NCBI GenBank assembly: GCA_964410945.1
Contig: CAYPJE010000006.1
Location: forward strand, 1-64,000
Reading direction: 5' to 3'
Origin: CAYPJE01 sp964410945
GTDB taxonomy: Bacteria; Fidelibacterota; Marinisomatia; Marinisomatales; TCS56
Length of the DNA stretch: 64,000 nucleotides
The stretch's first letter is position 1. The number at the start of each line of letters is the position of its first letter. Below the pieces are notes generated by a model that saw only the letters and a list, made by a program, of their open reading frames with translations, was not told the DNA's origin and did no database searches. Of the stretch, positions 33,949-43,158 are shown in pieces. Position numbers and translations under genes: made by a program.

Positions 33949-35583
33949 ATGCCAAACATAAGAGTATCTGTACCAAAACCGCTCAACGATCCTGTCAAAT
34001 CCTATGCCCCCGGAAGTCCGGAGCGAAAGGAACTGGTTTCCAAGCTGGCGGAGTTAAAGTCAACGGAAATCGAGATTCCCCTGATCATCGGCGGCAAGGA
34101 AGTACGTACTGGTAATCTGGCGGAATGTGTTATCCCCCACAACCATCAGCACATATTGGCGCGCTACCATCTGGCTGGAGAGAACGAAGTAAACGCTGCC
34201 ATTGATGCATCCCAGGAAGCCTGGAAGACCTGGTCCACCATGCCCTGGGAAAGCCGGGTTGCTATCTTTCATAAAATCGCCGCTTTGCTGGCCGGACCGT
34301 ATCGCCAGACCCTCAATGCGGCCACGATGCTCAATATGAGCAAGAACGCCTACCAGGCCGAGATCGATTCAGCCTGTGAATTAATTGATTTCCTGAATTT
34401 CAATGCCTGGTACGCCCAGGGAATCTACGAGATTCAACCTCCCTATTCCCCGGCCGGATTCTGGAATATGGTGGAACACCGCCCGCTGGAAGGATTCATC
34501 TTTGCAGTGACGCCCTTCAATTTTACCGCTATCGCCGGCAACCTGCCCACCGCTCCGGCCCTGATGGGTAATGTGGCCCTGTGGAAACCGGCCTCCAGCG
34601 CTGTCTATCCGGCTTATCACCTGATGCGGCTGTTCCAGGAAGCTGGACTGCCCGATGGCGTAATCAACTTCATTCCCGGTCCCGGTTCCAAGGTCGGCCC
34701 GAACGTTTTGAAAAGCGGTCAGCTGGCCGGTATTCACTTCACCGGTTCGACCGGCGTATTCCAGAATATGTGGAATACAATCGGTAATAATATTGCTTCC
34801 TATAAATCCTATCCGCGAATTGTCGGCGAGACTGGCGGCAAGGATTTTTGCATGGCCCACGAATCGGCCGATACCGATGGCCTAGCTATCGCTATGATCC
34901 GCGGCGCCTTCGAATACCAGGGACAAAAATGTTCCGCCCTGTCGCGCGCCTACATACCATCCTCGATCTGGCCCCAGGTTAAGGATCGTTATCTATCAGA
35001 GCTGGAAACGGTAAAAATGGGCGACGTGGAAGATTTCAGCAATTTCGTTAATGCTGTCATCGATAAAGCAGCTTTCGATTCGATCACTGCCTATATCGAT
35101 TACGCTCAGGCATCACCGGAAGCGGAAATCATCTCCGGTGGAAAATATGATGATTCGGAAGGCTATTTCATCGAACCTACCACAATTGTTACCACCAATC
35201 CCCATTTCAAGACAATGGAGGAAGAGATATTTGGTCCGGTGCTGACAATCTACGTCTATGATCCCAAGCAATGGACCGAAACACTTGAACTGGTTGACAA
35301 CACCTCACCCTACGCCCTGACCGGCTGCGTATTCGGAAATGACCGCCAGGCCGTGATCGAGGCAACCAATGCTTTGACACATGCCGCCGGTAATTTCTAT
35401 ATCAATGACAAGCCCACCGGTGCCGTGGTGGGACAACAGCCATTCGGTGGTGGCCGGGCCTCGGGTACCAATGATAAGGCCGGATCGATGTTCAATCTCC
35501 TGCGGTGGATCTCCCAACGGACAATGAAGGAAACCTACGTCCCACCGACCGATTACCGGTATCCATTCATGGCCGAAAAATGA
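33949..35583 (+). CDS. 1-pyrroline-5-carboxylate dehydrogenase (ALDH4 type)
   Basis: A 544-residue NAD-dependent aldehyde dehydrogenase that oxidises glutamate-5-semialdehyde to glutamate, the second step of proline breakdown. Catalytic residues: N191 in TPFNF, E294 in VGETGGKDF and C328 in FEYQGQKCSA. These motifs and the length match the stand-alone ALDH4/RocA-like group known from mitochondria and many Bacteroidota, not the shorter general ALDHs. The ATG at 33949-33951 has GGAGG seven bases upstream; the longer frame from 33883 has none. No proline dehydrogenase is nearby. A 117-base gap upstream may hold its promoter. Confidence 0.93.
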   Translation: MPNIRVSVPKPLNDPVKSYAPGSPERKELVSKLAELKSTEIEIPLIIGGKEVRTGNLAECVIPHNHQHILARYHLAGENEVNAAIDASQEAWKTWSTMPWESRVAIFHKIAALLAGPYRQTLNAATMLNMSKNAYQAEIDSACELIDFLNFNAWYAQGIYEIQPPYSPAGFWNMVEHRPLEGFIFAVTPFNFTAIAGNLPTAPALMGNVALWKPASSAVYPAYHLMRLFQEAGLPDGVINFIPGPGSKVGPNVLKSGQLAGIHFTGSTGVFQNMWNTIGNNIASYKSYPRIVGETGGKDFCMAHESADTDGLAIAMIRGAFEYQGQKCSALSRAYIPSSIWPQVKDRYLSELETVKMGDVEDFSNFVNAVIDKAAFDSITAYIDYAQASPEAEIISGGKYDDSEGYFIEPTTIVTTNPHFKTMEEEIFGPVLTIYVYDPKQWTETLELVDNTSPYALTGCVFGNDRQAVIEATNALTHAAGNFYINDKPTGAVVGQQPFGGGRASGTNDKAGSMFNLLRWISQRTMKETYVPPTDYRYPFMAEK

Positions 35584-35704
35584 TTAAACTGATCGCCGAC
35601 TTACTTTCATTCCAACAGGACTTCGGTTATTCCTGATCAAGCAGTAATACCTTCATCAGGCCATCAGCTGCCACACTTTATTCAATTAAACATTTGGAGT
35701 AATC

Positions 35705-37021
35705 ATGAACCGAATTAAAACACTGATTATGGGCGCCGCCGGGCGGGATTTTCATAATTTTAATGTTATTTACCGTGATAACGATCAATTTGATGTTGTC
35801 GCCTTCACTGCCACCCAGATTCCTGATATCGAGGGTCGGGTATACCCGGCTGAATTAGCCGGTAAACTATACCCGGAAGGTATTCATATTCACGATGAGA
35901 GTGACCTGGAGGTCCTGATCGATCGTCACCAGGTGGAAGAAGTTGTCTTTTCCTATTCCGATATATCCCACGAGACTGTCATGCATATCGCCTCCCGCGT
36001 GATTGCCACCGGAGCCCATTTCAAACTGCTGGGTGCCGCCCCAACCATGGTAAAATCAACCAAACCGGTGATCGGAATCGGTGCGGTCAGAACCGGTTGC
36101 GGAAAAAGCCAGACCACCCGCAAGGTAGCCCAGATCCTGAAGGATGCCGGTAAAAAGGTAGCCGCTATCCGCCACCCCATGCCATATGGCGATCTGGCAG
36201 CTCAGAAAGTTCAGCGCTTTGCCTCGATCGAGGATCTTAAGAAACACAAATGTACCATCGAGGAAATGGAAGAGTATGAACCACATATCACTACCGGCAC
36301 CATCATCTATGCCGGTGTCGATTATGAAGCCATCCTGAGGGAAGCGGAAAAGGAAGCGGACGTAATTCTCTGGGACGGCGGTAATAATGATATGCCTTTC
36401 TACAAGCTTGATTTGAACATTGTAGTGGCCGATCCTCATCGTCCGGGACACGAATTAACTTACTACCCCGGTGAAACCAACCTGCTGATGGCCGATGTGG
36501 TGGTAATCAACAAGATCGATACTGCCGATTCGGATTATACCGAAGAAGTACGCTGGAATATCCGCCAGAACAATCCCGAGGCCGTTATCATTGATGCTGC
36601 CTCGCCAATCTCGGTAGAAGATCATAAGCTGATTCTGGGGAAACGGGCTCTGGTCGTGGAAGATGGCCCGACCCTGACCCACGGTGAAATGAAATATGGT
36701 GCCGGCACTGTGGCCGCTGAAAAATTCGGTGCAGCCGAAGCAATCGATCCCCGGCCCTTCACTGTAGGTACAATTTCCGATACCTTCGAGAAATACAATG
36801 ATATCGGAACGGTATTGCCAGCGATGGGTTATGGTGATCAGCAGATGAAAGACCTGGAGGCCACGATTGCCAAAGTGGACTGTGATGTTGTCATTATCGG
36901 TACACCGATCGATCTGCGGCGGGTCTGCGAAATCAAACAACCTTCGGTTCGTGTAACTTATGATTTACAGGAAATCGGCCGTCCCAGCCTGGAGGACGCC
37001 CTGGCCGAATTCTTGAAATAA
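35705..37021 (+). CDS. P-loop GTPase, cyclic 2,3-diphosphoglycerate synthetase family
   Basis: A 438-residue cytosolic protein. Residues about 1-118 form a Rossmann-like domain (KTLIMGAAGRDFHNF), then a P-loop NTPase with G126-A-V-R-T-G-C-G-K-S135, a WDGGNND segment and VINKID, which reads as the guanine-specificity NKxD motif. Databases usually label this family cyclic 2,3-diphosphoglycerate synthetase after the methanogen enzyme that makes a thermoprotectant. That product is not expected in most bacteria, so the label is doubtful. The stop overlaps the carbamate kinase start (TAATG), which suggests a linked role in carbamoyl phosphate or amino-acid metabolism. Confidence 0.8.
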   Translation: MNRIKTLIMGAAGRDFHNFNVIYRDNDQFDVVAFTATQIPDIEGRVYPAELAGKLYPEGIHIHDESDLEVLIDRHQVEEVVFSYSDISHETVMHIASRVIATGAHFKLLGAAPTMVKSTKPVIGIGAVRTGCGKSQTTRKVAQILKDAGKKVAAIRHPMPYGDLAAQKVQRFASIEDLKKHKCTIEEMEEYEPHITTGTIIYAGVDYEAILREAEKEADVILWDGGNNDMPFYKLDLNIVVADPHRPGHELTYYPGETNLLMADVVVINKIDTADSDYTEEVRWNIRQNNPEAVIIDAASPISVEDHKLILGKRALVVEDGPTLTHGEMKYGAGTVAAEKFGAAEAIDPRPFTVGTISDTFEKYNDIGTVLPAMGYGDQQMKDLEATIAKVDCDVVIIGTPIDLRRVCEIKQPSVRVTYDLQEIGRPSLEDALAEFLK

Positions 37022-37965
37022 TGGCCCGAACAGCTATCATCGCCTTTGGGGGAAATGCCCTTTCCCCCAAGGGTGAATCCGGTACGATTTCCCAGCAATT
37101 CGCCCATACCCGCGAAAGTCTCAGTGCCGTCATGCATTTTGTTGAGTTGGATTATAACTTATGCCTGACCCATGGGAATGGGCCCCAGGTGGGCGATGAG
37201 CTGTTGCGGATGGAAATCACTCATGAAAAAATTGCTCCTCAGCCACTAGGCGTTTGTGTGGCCGGCACCCAGGGAACGATCGGCTACATGATCCAGCAGT
37301 CGCTGCAGAATGCTCTGAAAACAGCCGACGTAGACCGGGAAGTTGTTACCCTGGTTACCCAGGTAGTTGTAGATCCGGATGATCCGTCGATTGCTAACCC
37401 TACCAAGTATATCGGACGTTCCTATCCCCTGGCGGAAGCGGAAAAGCTGGCTAAAAAATTCGGCTGGAATATATCAGAACAGAATCCCGGCGAATGGCGC
37501 CAGGTGGTTCCCAGCCCCATACCCCAGTTTATAATGCACGGTATGAGTGTCCGTGCCCTGGTTGATCGTGGCACAATTGTGCTGGCGGCCGGTGGGGGTG
37601 GTATCCCGGTCTATTACAAGAAAAACGGCTGCCTGGAAGGCCTCGATGCCGTGATCGATAAAGACCTGGCCGCTGCCTTGATGGGCCGTATCGTCCATGC
37701 TGATGAATTATGGATTATAACCGATATCGATGCGGCCTACCGGAATTTCAATCAGGCTGGCCAGGAACGCCTGGCAACCCTTACTGTTTCCGAGGCAAAA
37801 AATCTTATGAAAGAGGGAGAATTTCAATCAGGAAGTATGGCACCGAAAATCCAAGCAGCCATATATTTCCTGTCGCACCACGGTGAAAAAGTGGTGATTA
37901 CGTCCATTCCTGAAGTCGCTAATGCATTTGAAGGAGCCGCAGGAACGACAATTGTCAGGGATTAA
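37021..37965 (+). CDS. arcC: Carbamate kinase
   Basis: A 314-residue amino-acid-kinase-fold enzyme that transfers phosphate between carbamoyl phosphate and ADP. Motifs: FGGNALSPKGESGT, LTHGNGPQVGD, AAGGGGIPVYY, DKDLAAALMG and MAPKIQAA. Length is typical (about 310). No arginine deiminase or ornithine carbamoyltransferase is next to it; the only coupled neighbour is the GTPase upstream. sucC follows after 15 bases. Confidence 0.95.
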   Translation: MARTAIIAFGGNALSPKGESGTISQQFAHTRESLSAVMHFVELDYNLCLTHGNGPQVGDELLRMEITHEKIAPQPLGVCVAGTQGTIGYMIQQSLQNALKTADVDREVVTLVTQVVVDPDDPSIANPTKYIGRSYPLAEAEKLAKKFGWNISEQNPGEWRQVVPSPIPQFIMHGMSVRALVDRGTIVLAAGGGGIPVYYKKNGCLEGLDAVIDKDLAAALMGRIVHADELWIITDIDAAYRNFNQAGQERLATLTVSEAKNLMKEGEFQSGSMAPKIQAAIYFLSHHGEKVVITSIPEVANAFEGAAGTTIVRD

Positions 37966-37980
37966 TCCCGGGAGGAAATA

Positions 37981-39150
37981 TTGAAAATTCACGAGTACCA
38001 GGCCAAGGATATATTCCGGCAGTTCAAGGTAGCCGTTCCTAAAAGCCGCCCCGCATTCAGTATTGATGAAGCCGTTAACGTATACAACCAACTCGGCTCG
38101 AAACTGGCGGTAGTCAAAGCCCAGATCCATGCCGGTGGCCGTGGAAAAGGCGGTGGTGTGAAACTGGCCCATAACGAGGTTGAGGTCCGCAATATCGCCC
38201 GGCGCCTGCTTGGTATGAATCTGGTCACCCACCAGACGGGTCCTGGGGGGACCAAGGTTCAGCGCCTGCTGGTAGAAGCGGGTATTGATATCGCCCGTGA
38301 GTTGTATGCCGGTATCGTATTGGATCGAGCCAGCGGACAATTTGTCTTTATGGTATCCACCGAGGGTGGTGTCGAAATCGAAAAAGTGGCCGCCGAAACT
38401 CCTGAAAAAATTATCAAAGAATGGATCAATCCCGGATTGGGATTTCGGATTTACCAGGCCCGTAAGCTGGCATTTGCCCTCGGGCTGAAAGGTGCCCAGG
38501 TTAAATCAGCAATTAAAATCTTCCGAGCCCTGTGGGAGGTATTCCAGGCCAAGGATTGCTCACTGATCGAAATCAATCCCCTGGTGGTTACCAAGGATGA
38601 TCAGGTAATCGCATTAGATGCAAAAATCAATTTTGACGATAATGGACTGTTCCGCCACCCCGATCTGAAAGAATTGCGGGATGTTACCGAGGAAGATCCA
38701 GCCGAACTGGAAGCCAGCAAATTCAGCCTCAATTATATCAAGCTGGATGGTACTGTTGGGTGCATGGTCAATGGTGCCGGTCTGGCAATGGCCACAATGG
38801 ATATTATTAAACTGAACGGTGGTGAACCGGCCAATTTCCTGGATGTGGGTGGGGTGGCTAATTCGGAAACGGTCGCCAATGGATTCCGCCTGATCCTGGC
38901 CGACCCGAATGTAAAGGCAATCTTAGTGAATATTTTCGGTGGAATCGTCCGCTGTGACCGGGTGGCCAATGGACTGATCGAGGCACTGACGACAGTACAA
39001 GTAGAAGTTCCTGTCGTAATCAGACTGGAGGGAACGAATGCCCAGGAGGCAGCTGTTATTCTTAAAAATTCAGATCTGAAATTTAATGTGGCCGACAGCC
39101 TGCAGGATGCGGCACAGAAAGCGGTGGCTGAAGCCCGGGGAGGTATCTGA
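37981..39150 (+). CDS. sucC: Succinate--CoA ligase (ADP-forming) subunit beta
   Basis: A 389-residue ATP-grasp protein, the nucleotide-binding half of succinyl-CoA synthetase in the citric acid cycle. Motifs are MKIHEYQAKDIF at the start, HAGGRGKGGGV and the C-terminal NGAGLAMATMDIIKLNGG. Length matches the family. The start is TTG at 37981-37983, well supported by GGGAGG seven bases upstream and by the conserved first residues. One-base overlap with sucD (TGATG). Confidence 0.97.
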   Translation: MKIHEYQAKDIFRQFKVAVPKSRPAFSIDEAVNVYNQLGSKLAVVKAQIHAGGRGKGGGVKLAHNEVEVRNIARRLLGMNLVTHQTGPGGTKVQRLLVEAGIDIARELYAGIVLDRASGQFVFMVSTEGGVEIEKVAAETPEKIIKEWINPGLGFRIYQARKLAFALGLKGAQVKSAIKIFRALWEVFQAKDCSLIEINPLVVTKDDQVIALDAKINFDDNGLFRHPDLKELRDVTEEDPAELEASKFSLNYIKLDGTVGCMVNGAGLAMATMDIIKLNGGEPANFLDVGGVANSETVANGFRLILADPNVKAILVNIFGGIVRCDRVANGLIEALTTVQVEVPVVIRLEGTNAQEAAVILKNSDLKFNVADSLQDAAQKAVAEARGGI

Positions 39151-40025
39151 TGAGTGTTCTGGTAAACAATGATACTCGCTTAGTGATCCAGGGAATTACC
39201 GGCCAGGAAGGAAGCTTTCACGGCGAACAGATGCAGGCCTATGGCACCAAGCTGGTCGGTGGTGTCACGCCAGGTAAAGGCGGCCAACAGGTTCTTGGCG
39301 TGCCGGTGTTCGACACTGTTGCAACAGCTCGAAAGGAAACCGGTGCCAACACCAGTGTTATTTTTGTCCCTCCTGCTTTTGCCGCCGAAGCGATTATCGA
39401 AGCTGCCGATGCCGGAATTGAGCTGGTAGTCTGTATTACCGAAGGTATTCCAACCATGGATATGGTTGAGGTACATGATTTTCTTAAATGTACCAATACA
39501 CGATTAGTAGGTCCCAACTGCCCGGGAGTAATTTCACCCGGACAGGCCAAAGTGGGAATTATGCCCGGGTTCATCCATTCACCTGGCAAGATCGGTGTTG
39601 TATCACGGTCTGGCACCCTGACCTACGAAGCGGTACACCAGTTAAGTCAATTTGGAATGGGCCAGTCAACATCAATTGGAATTGGTGGCGACCCGATTAT
39701 TGGCACGAATTTTATCGATATGCTGGAATTATTCCAGAACGATACAGGAACCGAAGGGGTGGTGCTGATCGGTGAGATCGGGGGAACCGCTGAAGAAGAG
39801 GCCTCCCAATGGGTTATCGACCAGAAATTTAATAAGCCGATTGTGGCTTTCATTGCCGGGCAGACCGCTCCGCCGGGAAGGCGAATGGGGCATGCCGGGG
39901 CAATTATAGCCGGTGGAAAAGGAACTGCAGCCGATAAAATGCAGGCCCTGACCAGGGCGGGAATCCGGGTCGTGAAAAGCCCGGCTGAAATTGGTGCAGC
40001 CATGCATGCTGCCATAAACGAATAA
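39150..40025 (+). CDS. sucD: Succinate--CoA ligase (ADP-forming) subunit alpha
   Basis: A 291-residue partner of SucC that binds CoA and carries the phosphohistidine. It shows the CoA-binding GITGQEGSFH at the N-terminus, VGPNCPGVISPG and the active histidine in RRMGHAGAIIAGG. The translation start overlaps the sucC stop, ensuring equal synthesis of the two subunits. Confidence 0.97.
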   Translation: MSVLVNNDTRLVIQGITGQEGSFHGEQMQAYGTKLVGGVTPGKGGQQVLGVPVFDTVATARKETGANTSVIFVPPAFAAEAIIEAADAGIELVVCITEGIPTMDMVEVHDFLKCTNTRLVGPNCPGVISPGQAKVGIMPGFIHSPGKIGVVSRSGTLTYEAVHQLSQFGMGQSTSIGIGGDPIIGTNFIDMLELFQNDTGTEGVVLIGEIGGTAEEEASQWVIDQKFNKPIVAFIAGQTAPPGRRMGHAGAIIAGGKGTAADKMQALTRAGIRVVKSPAEIGAAMHAAINE

Positions 40026-40064
40026 ATCTTGATAACTGATTAAATGAAAAAACAGGAGTAATTT

Positions 40065-40487
40065 GTGGGAAATCGCACATTAGCTATCATTAAACCGGAT
40101 GCCGTTGGAAATTTATATACAGGAAAAATTATTGATCGTCTGTTAAGTGGCGGCTTTAAAATTGTTGCTGCCCGGCTCGAACACCTGTCAGACGATAGGG
40201 CTCAGGGATTTTATGCTGTTCACAAAGAGCGTCCCTTCTTTAACGATCTGGTGGAATTCATGACCTCCGGTCCCTGCATGCCAATGGTTATAGAGCATGA
40301 AAACGCCGTTGAATCATTTCGGAATTTTATCGGCAAAACCAACCCGGCTGAAGCCGCAGAAGGCACAATTCGCCGCGATTTTGCCGAAAGTATCCAGAAT
40401 AATGCGATTCATGGCTCCGATTCAGACGAAAATGCTGAAAAAGAAATTGCATTTTTCTTTTCAGCCGATCAAATTCATACTACTTGA
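40065..40487 (+). CDS. ndk: Nucleoside diphosphate kinase
   Basis: A 140-residue enzyme that equalises nucleoside triphosphate pools. The sequence starts with TLAIIKPDAV and contains the active-site histidine in NAIHGSDS, with the Kpn-loop region and the conserved GTIRRDFA. Start is GTG at 40065, supported by AACAGGAG upstream and the family N-terminus. Located after sucCD, whose product nucleotide it could use; NDK and succinyl-CoA synthetase are known to associate in some bacteria. Confidence 0.96.
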   Translation: MGNRTLAIIKPDAVGNLYTGKIIDRLLSGGFKIVAARLEHLSDDRAQGFYAVHKERPFFNDLVEFMTSGPCMPMVIEHENAVESFRNFIGKTNPAEAAEGTIRRDFAESIQNNAIHGSDSDENAEKEIAFFFSADQIHTT

Positions 40488-40519
40488 TTAGCATTTTTTC
40501 CAAAATACATGCGAGGGTT

Positions 40520-41311
40520 ATGAGTATTAAACATTACTTTACAATCTTATTGGCTGTATTACTACTGATCGGTTGTGGTGGAGATGGGGTTGAAGGTGTT
40601 GTCGGTGAATACCAGTCGGCTGAAGCCGAACTGCCGGCAGATGACGGGATTTTTGATTTCACCTGGTCGATCATACAGCAACCGGATGCCAGTATTCTGG
40701 CCACCGATGATCTTGAGTTGAGCCAGGATGACCATGTCATCAGCTTTATTCCTGACTATGCTGGCAATTACATCTTTGAAGTTATTGTTTCCGATGAATT
40801 TGGAGATGAGGTGTCAACACAGCAATTTGAGTTTATCATCACTGATTCAGACGAATCGGCGGCAGAAGATGATGAAGATTTAGATGATATGGAAGAAGAA
40901 GCTGAAGATTCAGAATCAGACTTCTATGCTGAAGATACAGTGGAGGAAACTTATACTCCACCGCCACCTCCTCCGGAACCGGTAAAACAGCCGGTGCGTG
41001 CGGTATCCAAACCAAAACCAAAGCCGAAACCGGTAATTGGTGCTGATATCCCCAAAGATCCGTTGCGTTACACGATCCAGGTTTCCGCCAAGCGTACCTT
41101 TGAAGAAGCCCAGCATTCCGCCGAGCAATTTATCCAAGCCGGTTATGATGCCTACATTCAAAAGGCCTACTTTAAAGAAACCGATGAAATCTGGTACCGG
41201 GTAAGGGTTGGTAGTTTCGAAAGCTATACTACCGCCCGCAATGTAGCAAAAGAAATATCCGGCATAGCTCAAAGTGATATCTGGGTCGATCACATTCGAC
41301 TGGAAAATTAG
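40520..41311 (+). CDS. Lipoprotein with PKD-like and SPOR domains
   Basis: A 263-residue lipoprotein with signal peptide and lipobox LIGC (Cys19). Residues about 30-108 are a PKD-like beta domain (FTWSIIQQ, GNYIFEVIVSDEFGD). Then come a strongly acidic stretch (111-143), a proline-rich spacer (145-175) and a SPOR domain (about 184-260; YTIQVSAKRTFEEA, YRVRVGSF). SPOR domains bind denuded glycan strands at the division septum, so the protein probably sits in the periplasm at the septum or along the sacculus. The ATG at 40520 is preceded closely by GAGGG; a TTG at 40484 would precede the signal peptide and is unlikely. The membrane protein downstream is 12 bases away. Confidence 0.87.
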   Translation: MSIKHYFTILLAVLLLIGCGGDGVEGVVGEYQSAEAELPADDGIFDFTWSIIQQPDASILATDDLELSQDDHVISFIPDYAGNYIFEVIVSDEFGDEVSTQQFEFIITDSDESAAEDDEDLDDMEEEAEDSESDFYAEDTVEETYTPPPPPPEPVKQPVRAVSKPKPKPKPVIGADIPKDPLRYTIQVSAKRTFEEAQHSAEQFIQAGYDAYIQKAYFKETDEIWYRVRVGSFESYTTARNVAKEISGIAQSDIWVDHIRLEN

Positions 41312-41323
41312 AAGGAGTAAATC

Positions 41324-42514
41324 ATGGGTCCCATGAATCTACATTTTGATGTGCGCGACATCTTTCGCGCCCCGCGTCTGGCTTTAAGTGGTAAAAAAAT
41401 CCTGATCTTTCTGTTTGGCCTGATCAGCGGTTGGATTGTCTACTGGATATTGACTTACCTGGCCCTGGCCCTGGCAGGTAACAGTTTCAGCACCGCCTGG
41501 TCGCAATTCGGCCTGTACCCTTGCCTGTATGCCGCCGGTTGCGGGCCATGGTACGCCCAGCTGGTCTACTGGATCGGAATAATTTTCTGGTTTTTGACGA
41601 TCAACCTATCATGCACCGCCGTTGCACGGGTAACCTATAAGCAGCTGAAAGGCGATGAATTCTATTCTTCCGGAGATGCCTGGAAATATGTCAAGAAACA
41701 CTGGCATCCGGTGGTATTCACTTCATTGAGTATCATCCTGATCATTGCTTTCTTTGTTGTGATGGCAGCAATATTCGGGTTAATCGGTAAAATTCCTTAC
41801 CTGGGTGAATTCCTGTTTGCCCTGCCCTATCTGTTCTACTTCTTCGGATCGGTATTCACTGTCTACACACTGGTAGTTCTGGTCACGTCTTTCATTTATA
41901 CACCGGCAATCGTCAGTGCCTATGAAGAGGACACGATGGGCTCGGTCTTCCAGAGTTATTCATTAACCTGGTCACAACCCTGGCGTATAATTCTTTATCA
42001 CCTCGTTCTATTACCGATCAGTTATCTTGGTATTTACCTTTTCGGCCTGTTCTGGTTCGGTGGCTATAAACTGGTAAATCTGGTGATGGGTGCTGATTGG
42101 GCTCTTGGAATGGGTGATAAACTTTCCAACATTGTCGGCTTTGCCAGTAATATTGTTTTCCCGTCCTTTTGTTCAAGTGCCGGCTGTTGCAATTGGTGTT
42201 GTCTCTTCCCTGTCGCTGGTAGTGAAATTCCGGTAGTTCAGTCAATTGCCGGTGTAATTGTGGCGGTCTTTCTATTCATTCTTTTCGCTTCGGTCATCGC
42301 CTATGGATTATCAATAATATCCGTGGGTGAAACGTTGATGTTTGTGATTTTCAAGAAGAAATCAGATGACGATAATCTTCTGGAACGCAAGGACGAGGAA
42401 GAATTAGCCGAAGAAGAAGCCGAAGAAAATGAAAGTGAAGGTTCGGAACCGGAGGACTCTGACTCCAGTACCGGGGAACCGGAAGAAGACCAACCGGAGA
42501 AAGATAACGGCTGA
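41324..42514 (+). CDS. Polytopic membrane protein with cysteine-rich loop and acidic tail
   Basis: A 396-residue protein I do not recognise with certainty. About seven hydrophobic segments lie between residues 25 and 345. Cysteines are clustered: Cys67 and Cys73 in one loop and Cys283, 288, 289, 292 and 293 in another (CSSAGCCNWCC), both apparently on the same side of the membrane. The C-terminus (about 346-396) is very acidic (runs of E and D), echoing the acidic stretch of the SPOR lipoprotein upstream. The gene starts at an ATG with GAAGGAG upstream and is followed by a terminator, so the two genes likely form one unit after ndk. Confidence 0.75.
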   Translation: MGPMNLHFDVRDIFRAPRLALSGKKILIFLFGLISGWIVYWILTYLALALAGNSFSTAWSQFGLYPCLYAAGCGPWYAQLVYWIGIIFWFLTINLSCTAVARVTYKQLKGDEFYSSGDAWKYVKKHWHPVVFTSLSIILIIAFFVVMAAIFGLIGKIPYLGEFLFALPYLFYFFGSVFTVYTLVVLVTSFIYTPAIVSAYEEDTMGSVFQSYSLTWSQPWRIILYHLVLLPISYLGIYLFGLFWFGGYKLVNLVMGADWALGMGDKLSNIVGFASNIVFPSFCSSAGCCNWCCLFPVAGSEIPVVQSIAGVIVAVFLFILFASVIAYGLSIISVGETLMFVIFKKKSDDDNLLERKDEEELAEEEAEENESEGSEPEDSDSSTGEPEEDQPEKDNG

Positions 42515-42552
42515 CTTCTTTCCAGCCAACTGATTATTGACTGACCAATCTT

Positions 42553-42581
42553 AAAAAGTGCCTGTAAAACAGGCACTTTTT
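42553..42581 (+). terminator. Rho-independent terminator
   Basis: AAAAAGTGCCTG (42553-42564), loop TAAAA, CAGGCACTTTTT (42570-42581): a perfect stem with flanking A's and T's. It ends the sucCD/ndk/membrane-protein transcript 39 bases after the stop and can work in both directions. Confidence 0.9.
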
Positions 42582-42626
42582 ATCCTTGTAAGAATCATTA
42601 ACAAAGATTAGTTTTGCGGGCTAAAA

Positions 42627-43124
42627 ATGAAGCTTTTACGCAATGAGCTGGCATCCGGCTTAAAAAACGAGCTTTTTGAGATTCCAACCGAAGATCTGCA
42701 AATCAGTGATATTGAATTCGCAGCATCCACATATAGTTGTACTTTATCCTCGGAAACAGCCCTCGGGGGCTTCAAGCTGACCGGTACTATCGAACTGAAA
42801 ACTATTGAGACCTGTGACCGTTGTTTAAGCAGGTATGATCAGAACCATTCCATACCAGTCACCTTATGGCTGACCGCTGATCCGGAATTGATATCCGAAG
42901 TTAATGAGGATTTTATCTGGTTTCCCGAGCAGCAGGATTCAATCGATATTACAGACACTATTCACGATCTTGTCTATCTGGACGAACCACTAAAGCGAAT
43001 TTGCAGCAGCGGTTGTAAAGGATTATGCCCAGCCTGTGGCCATAATCGGAACAACGGTGATTGTCAATGTGATACGACAGATGGGGATGATCGTTGGAAT
43101 CAACTGAAACAATTGATTGAATAG
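42627..43124 (+). CDS. YceD family (DUF177) protein
   Basis: A 165-residue protein of the YceD/DUF177 family, almost always found just before rpmF. A four-cysteine site is visible as TCDRCLSRY and CSSGCKGLCPACG, with an additional CQC at the end, consistent with zinc binding. In E. coli and plants the family is tied to 23S rRNA accumulation. The operon rpmF-plsX-fab follows. A promoter probably lies between the terminator at 42581 and the start. Confidence 0.9.
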   Translation: MKLLRNELASGLKNELFEIPTEDLQISDIEFAASTYSCTLSSETALGGFKLTGTIELKTIETCDRCLSRYDQNHSIPVTLWLTADPELISEVNEDFIWFPEQQDSIDITDTIHDLVYLDEPLKRICSSGCKGLCPACGHNRNNGDCQCDTTDGDDRWNQLKQLIE

Positions 43125-43158
43125 ATATTTAATACAGGAAAAAGAATTAGGAGTACTA

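Noticed and set aside
35705..37021. True cyclic 2,3-diphosphoglycerate synthetase
   Set aside because: Family membership is clear, but the reaction is known from thermophilic methanogens; the context with carbamate kinase makes transfer of that function unsafe.
40484..40519. N-terminal extension of the SPOR lipoprotein from a TTG inside the ndk stop
   Set aside because: It would place 12 residues before a good lipoprotein signal peptide.
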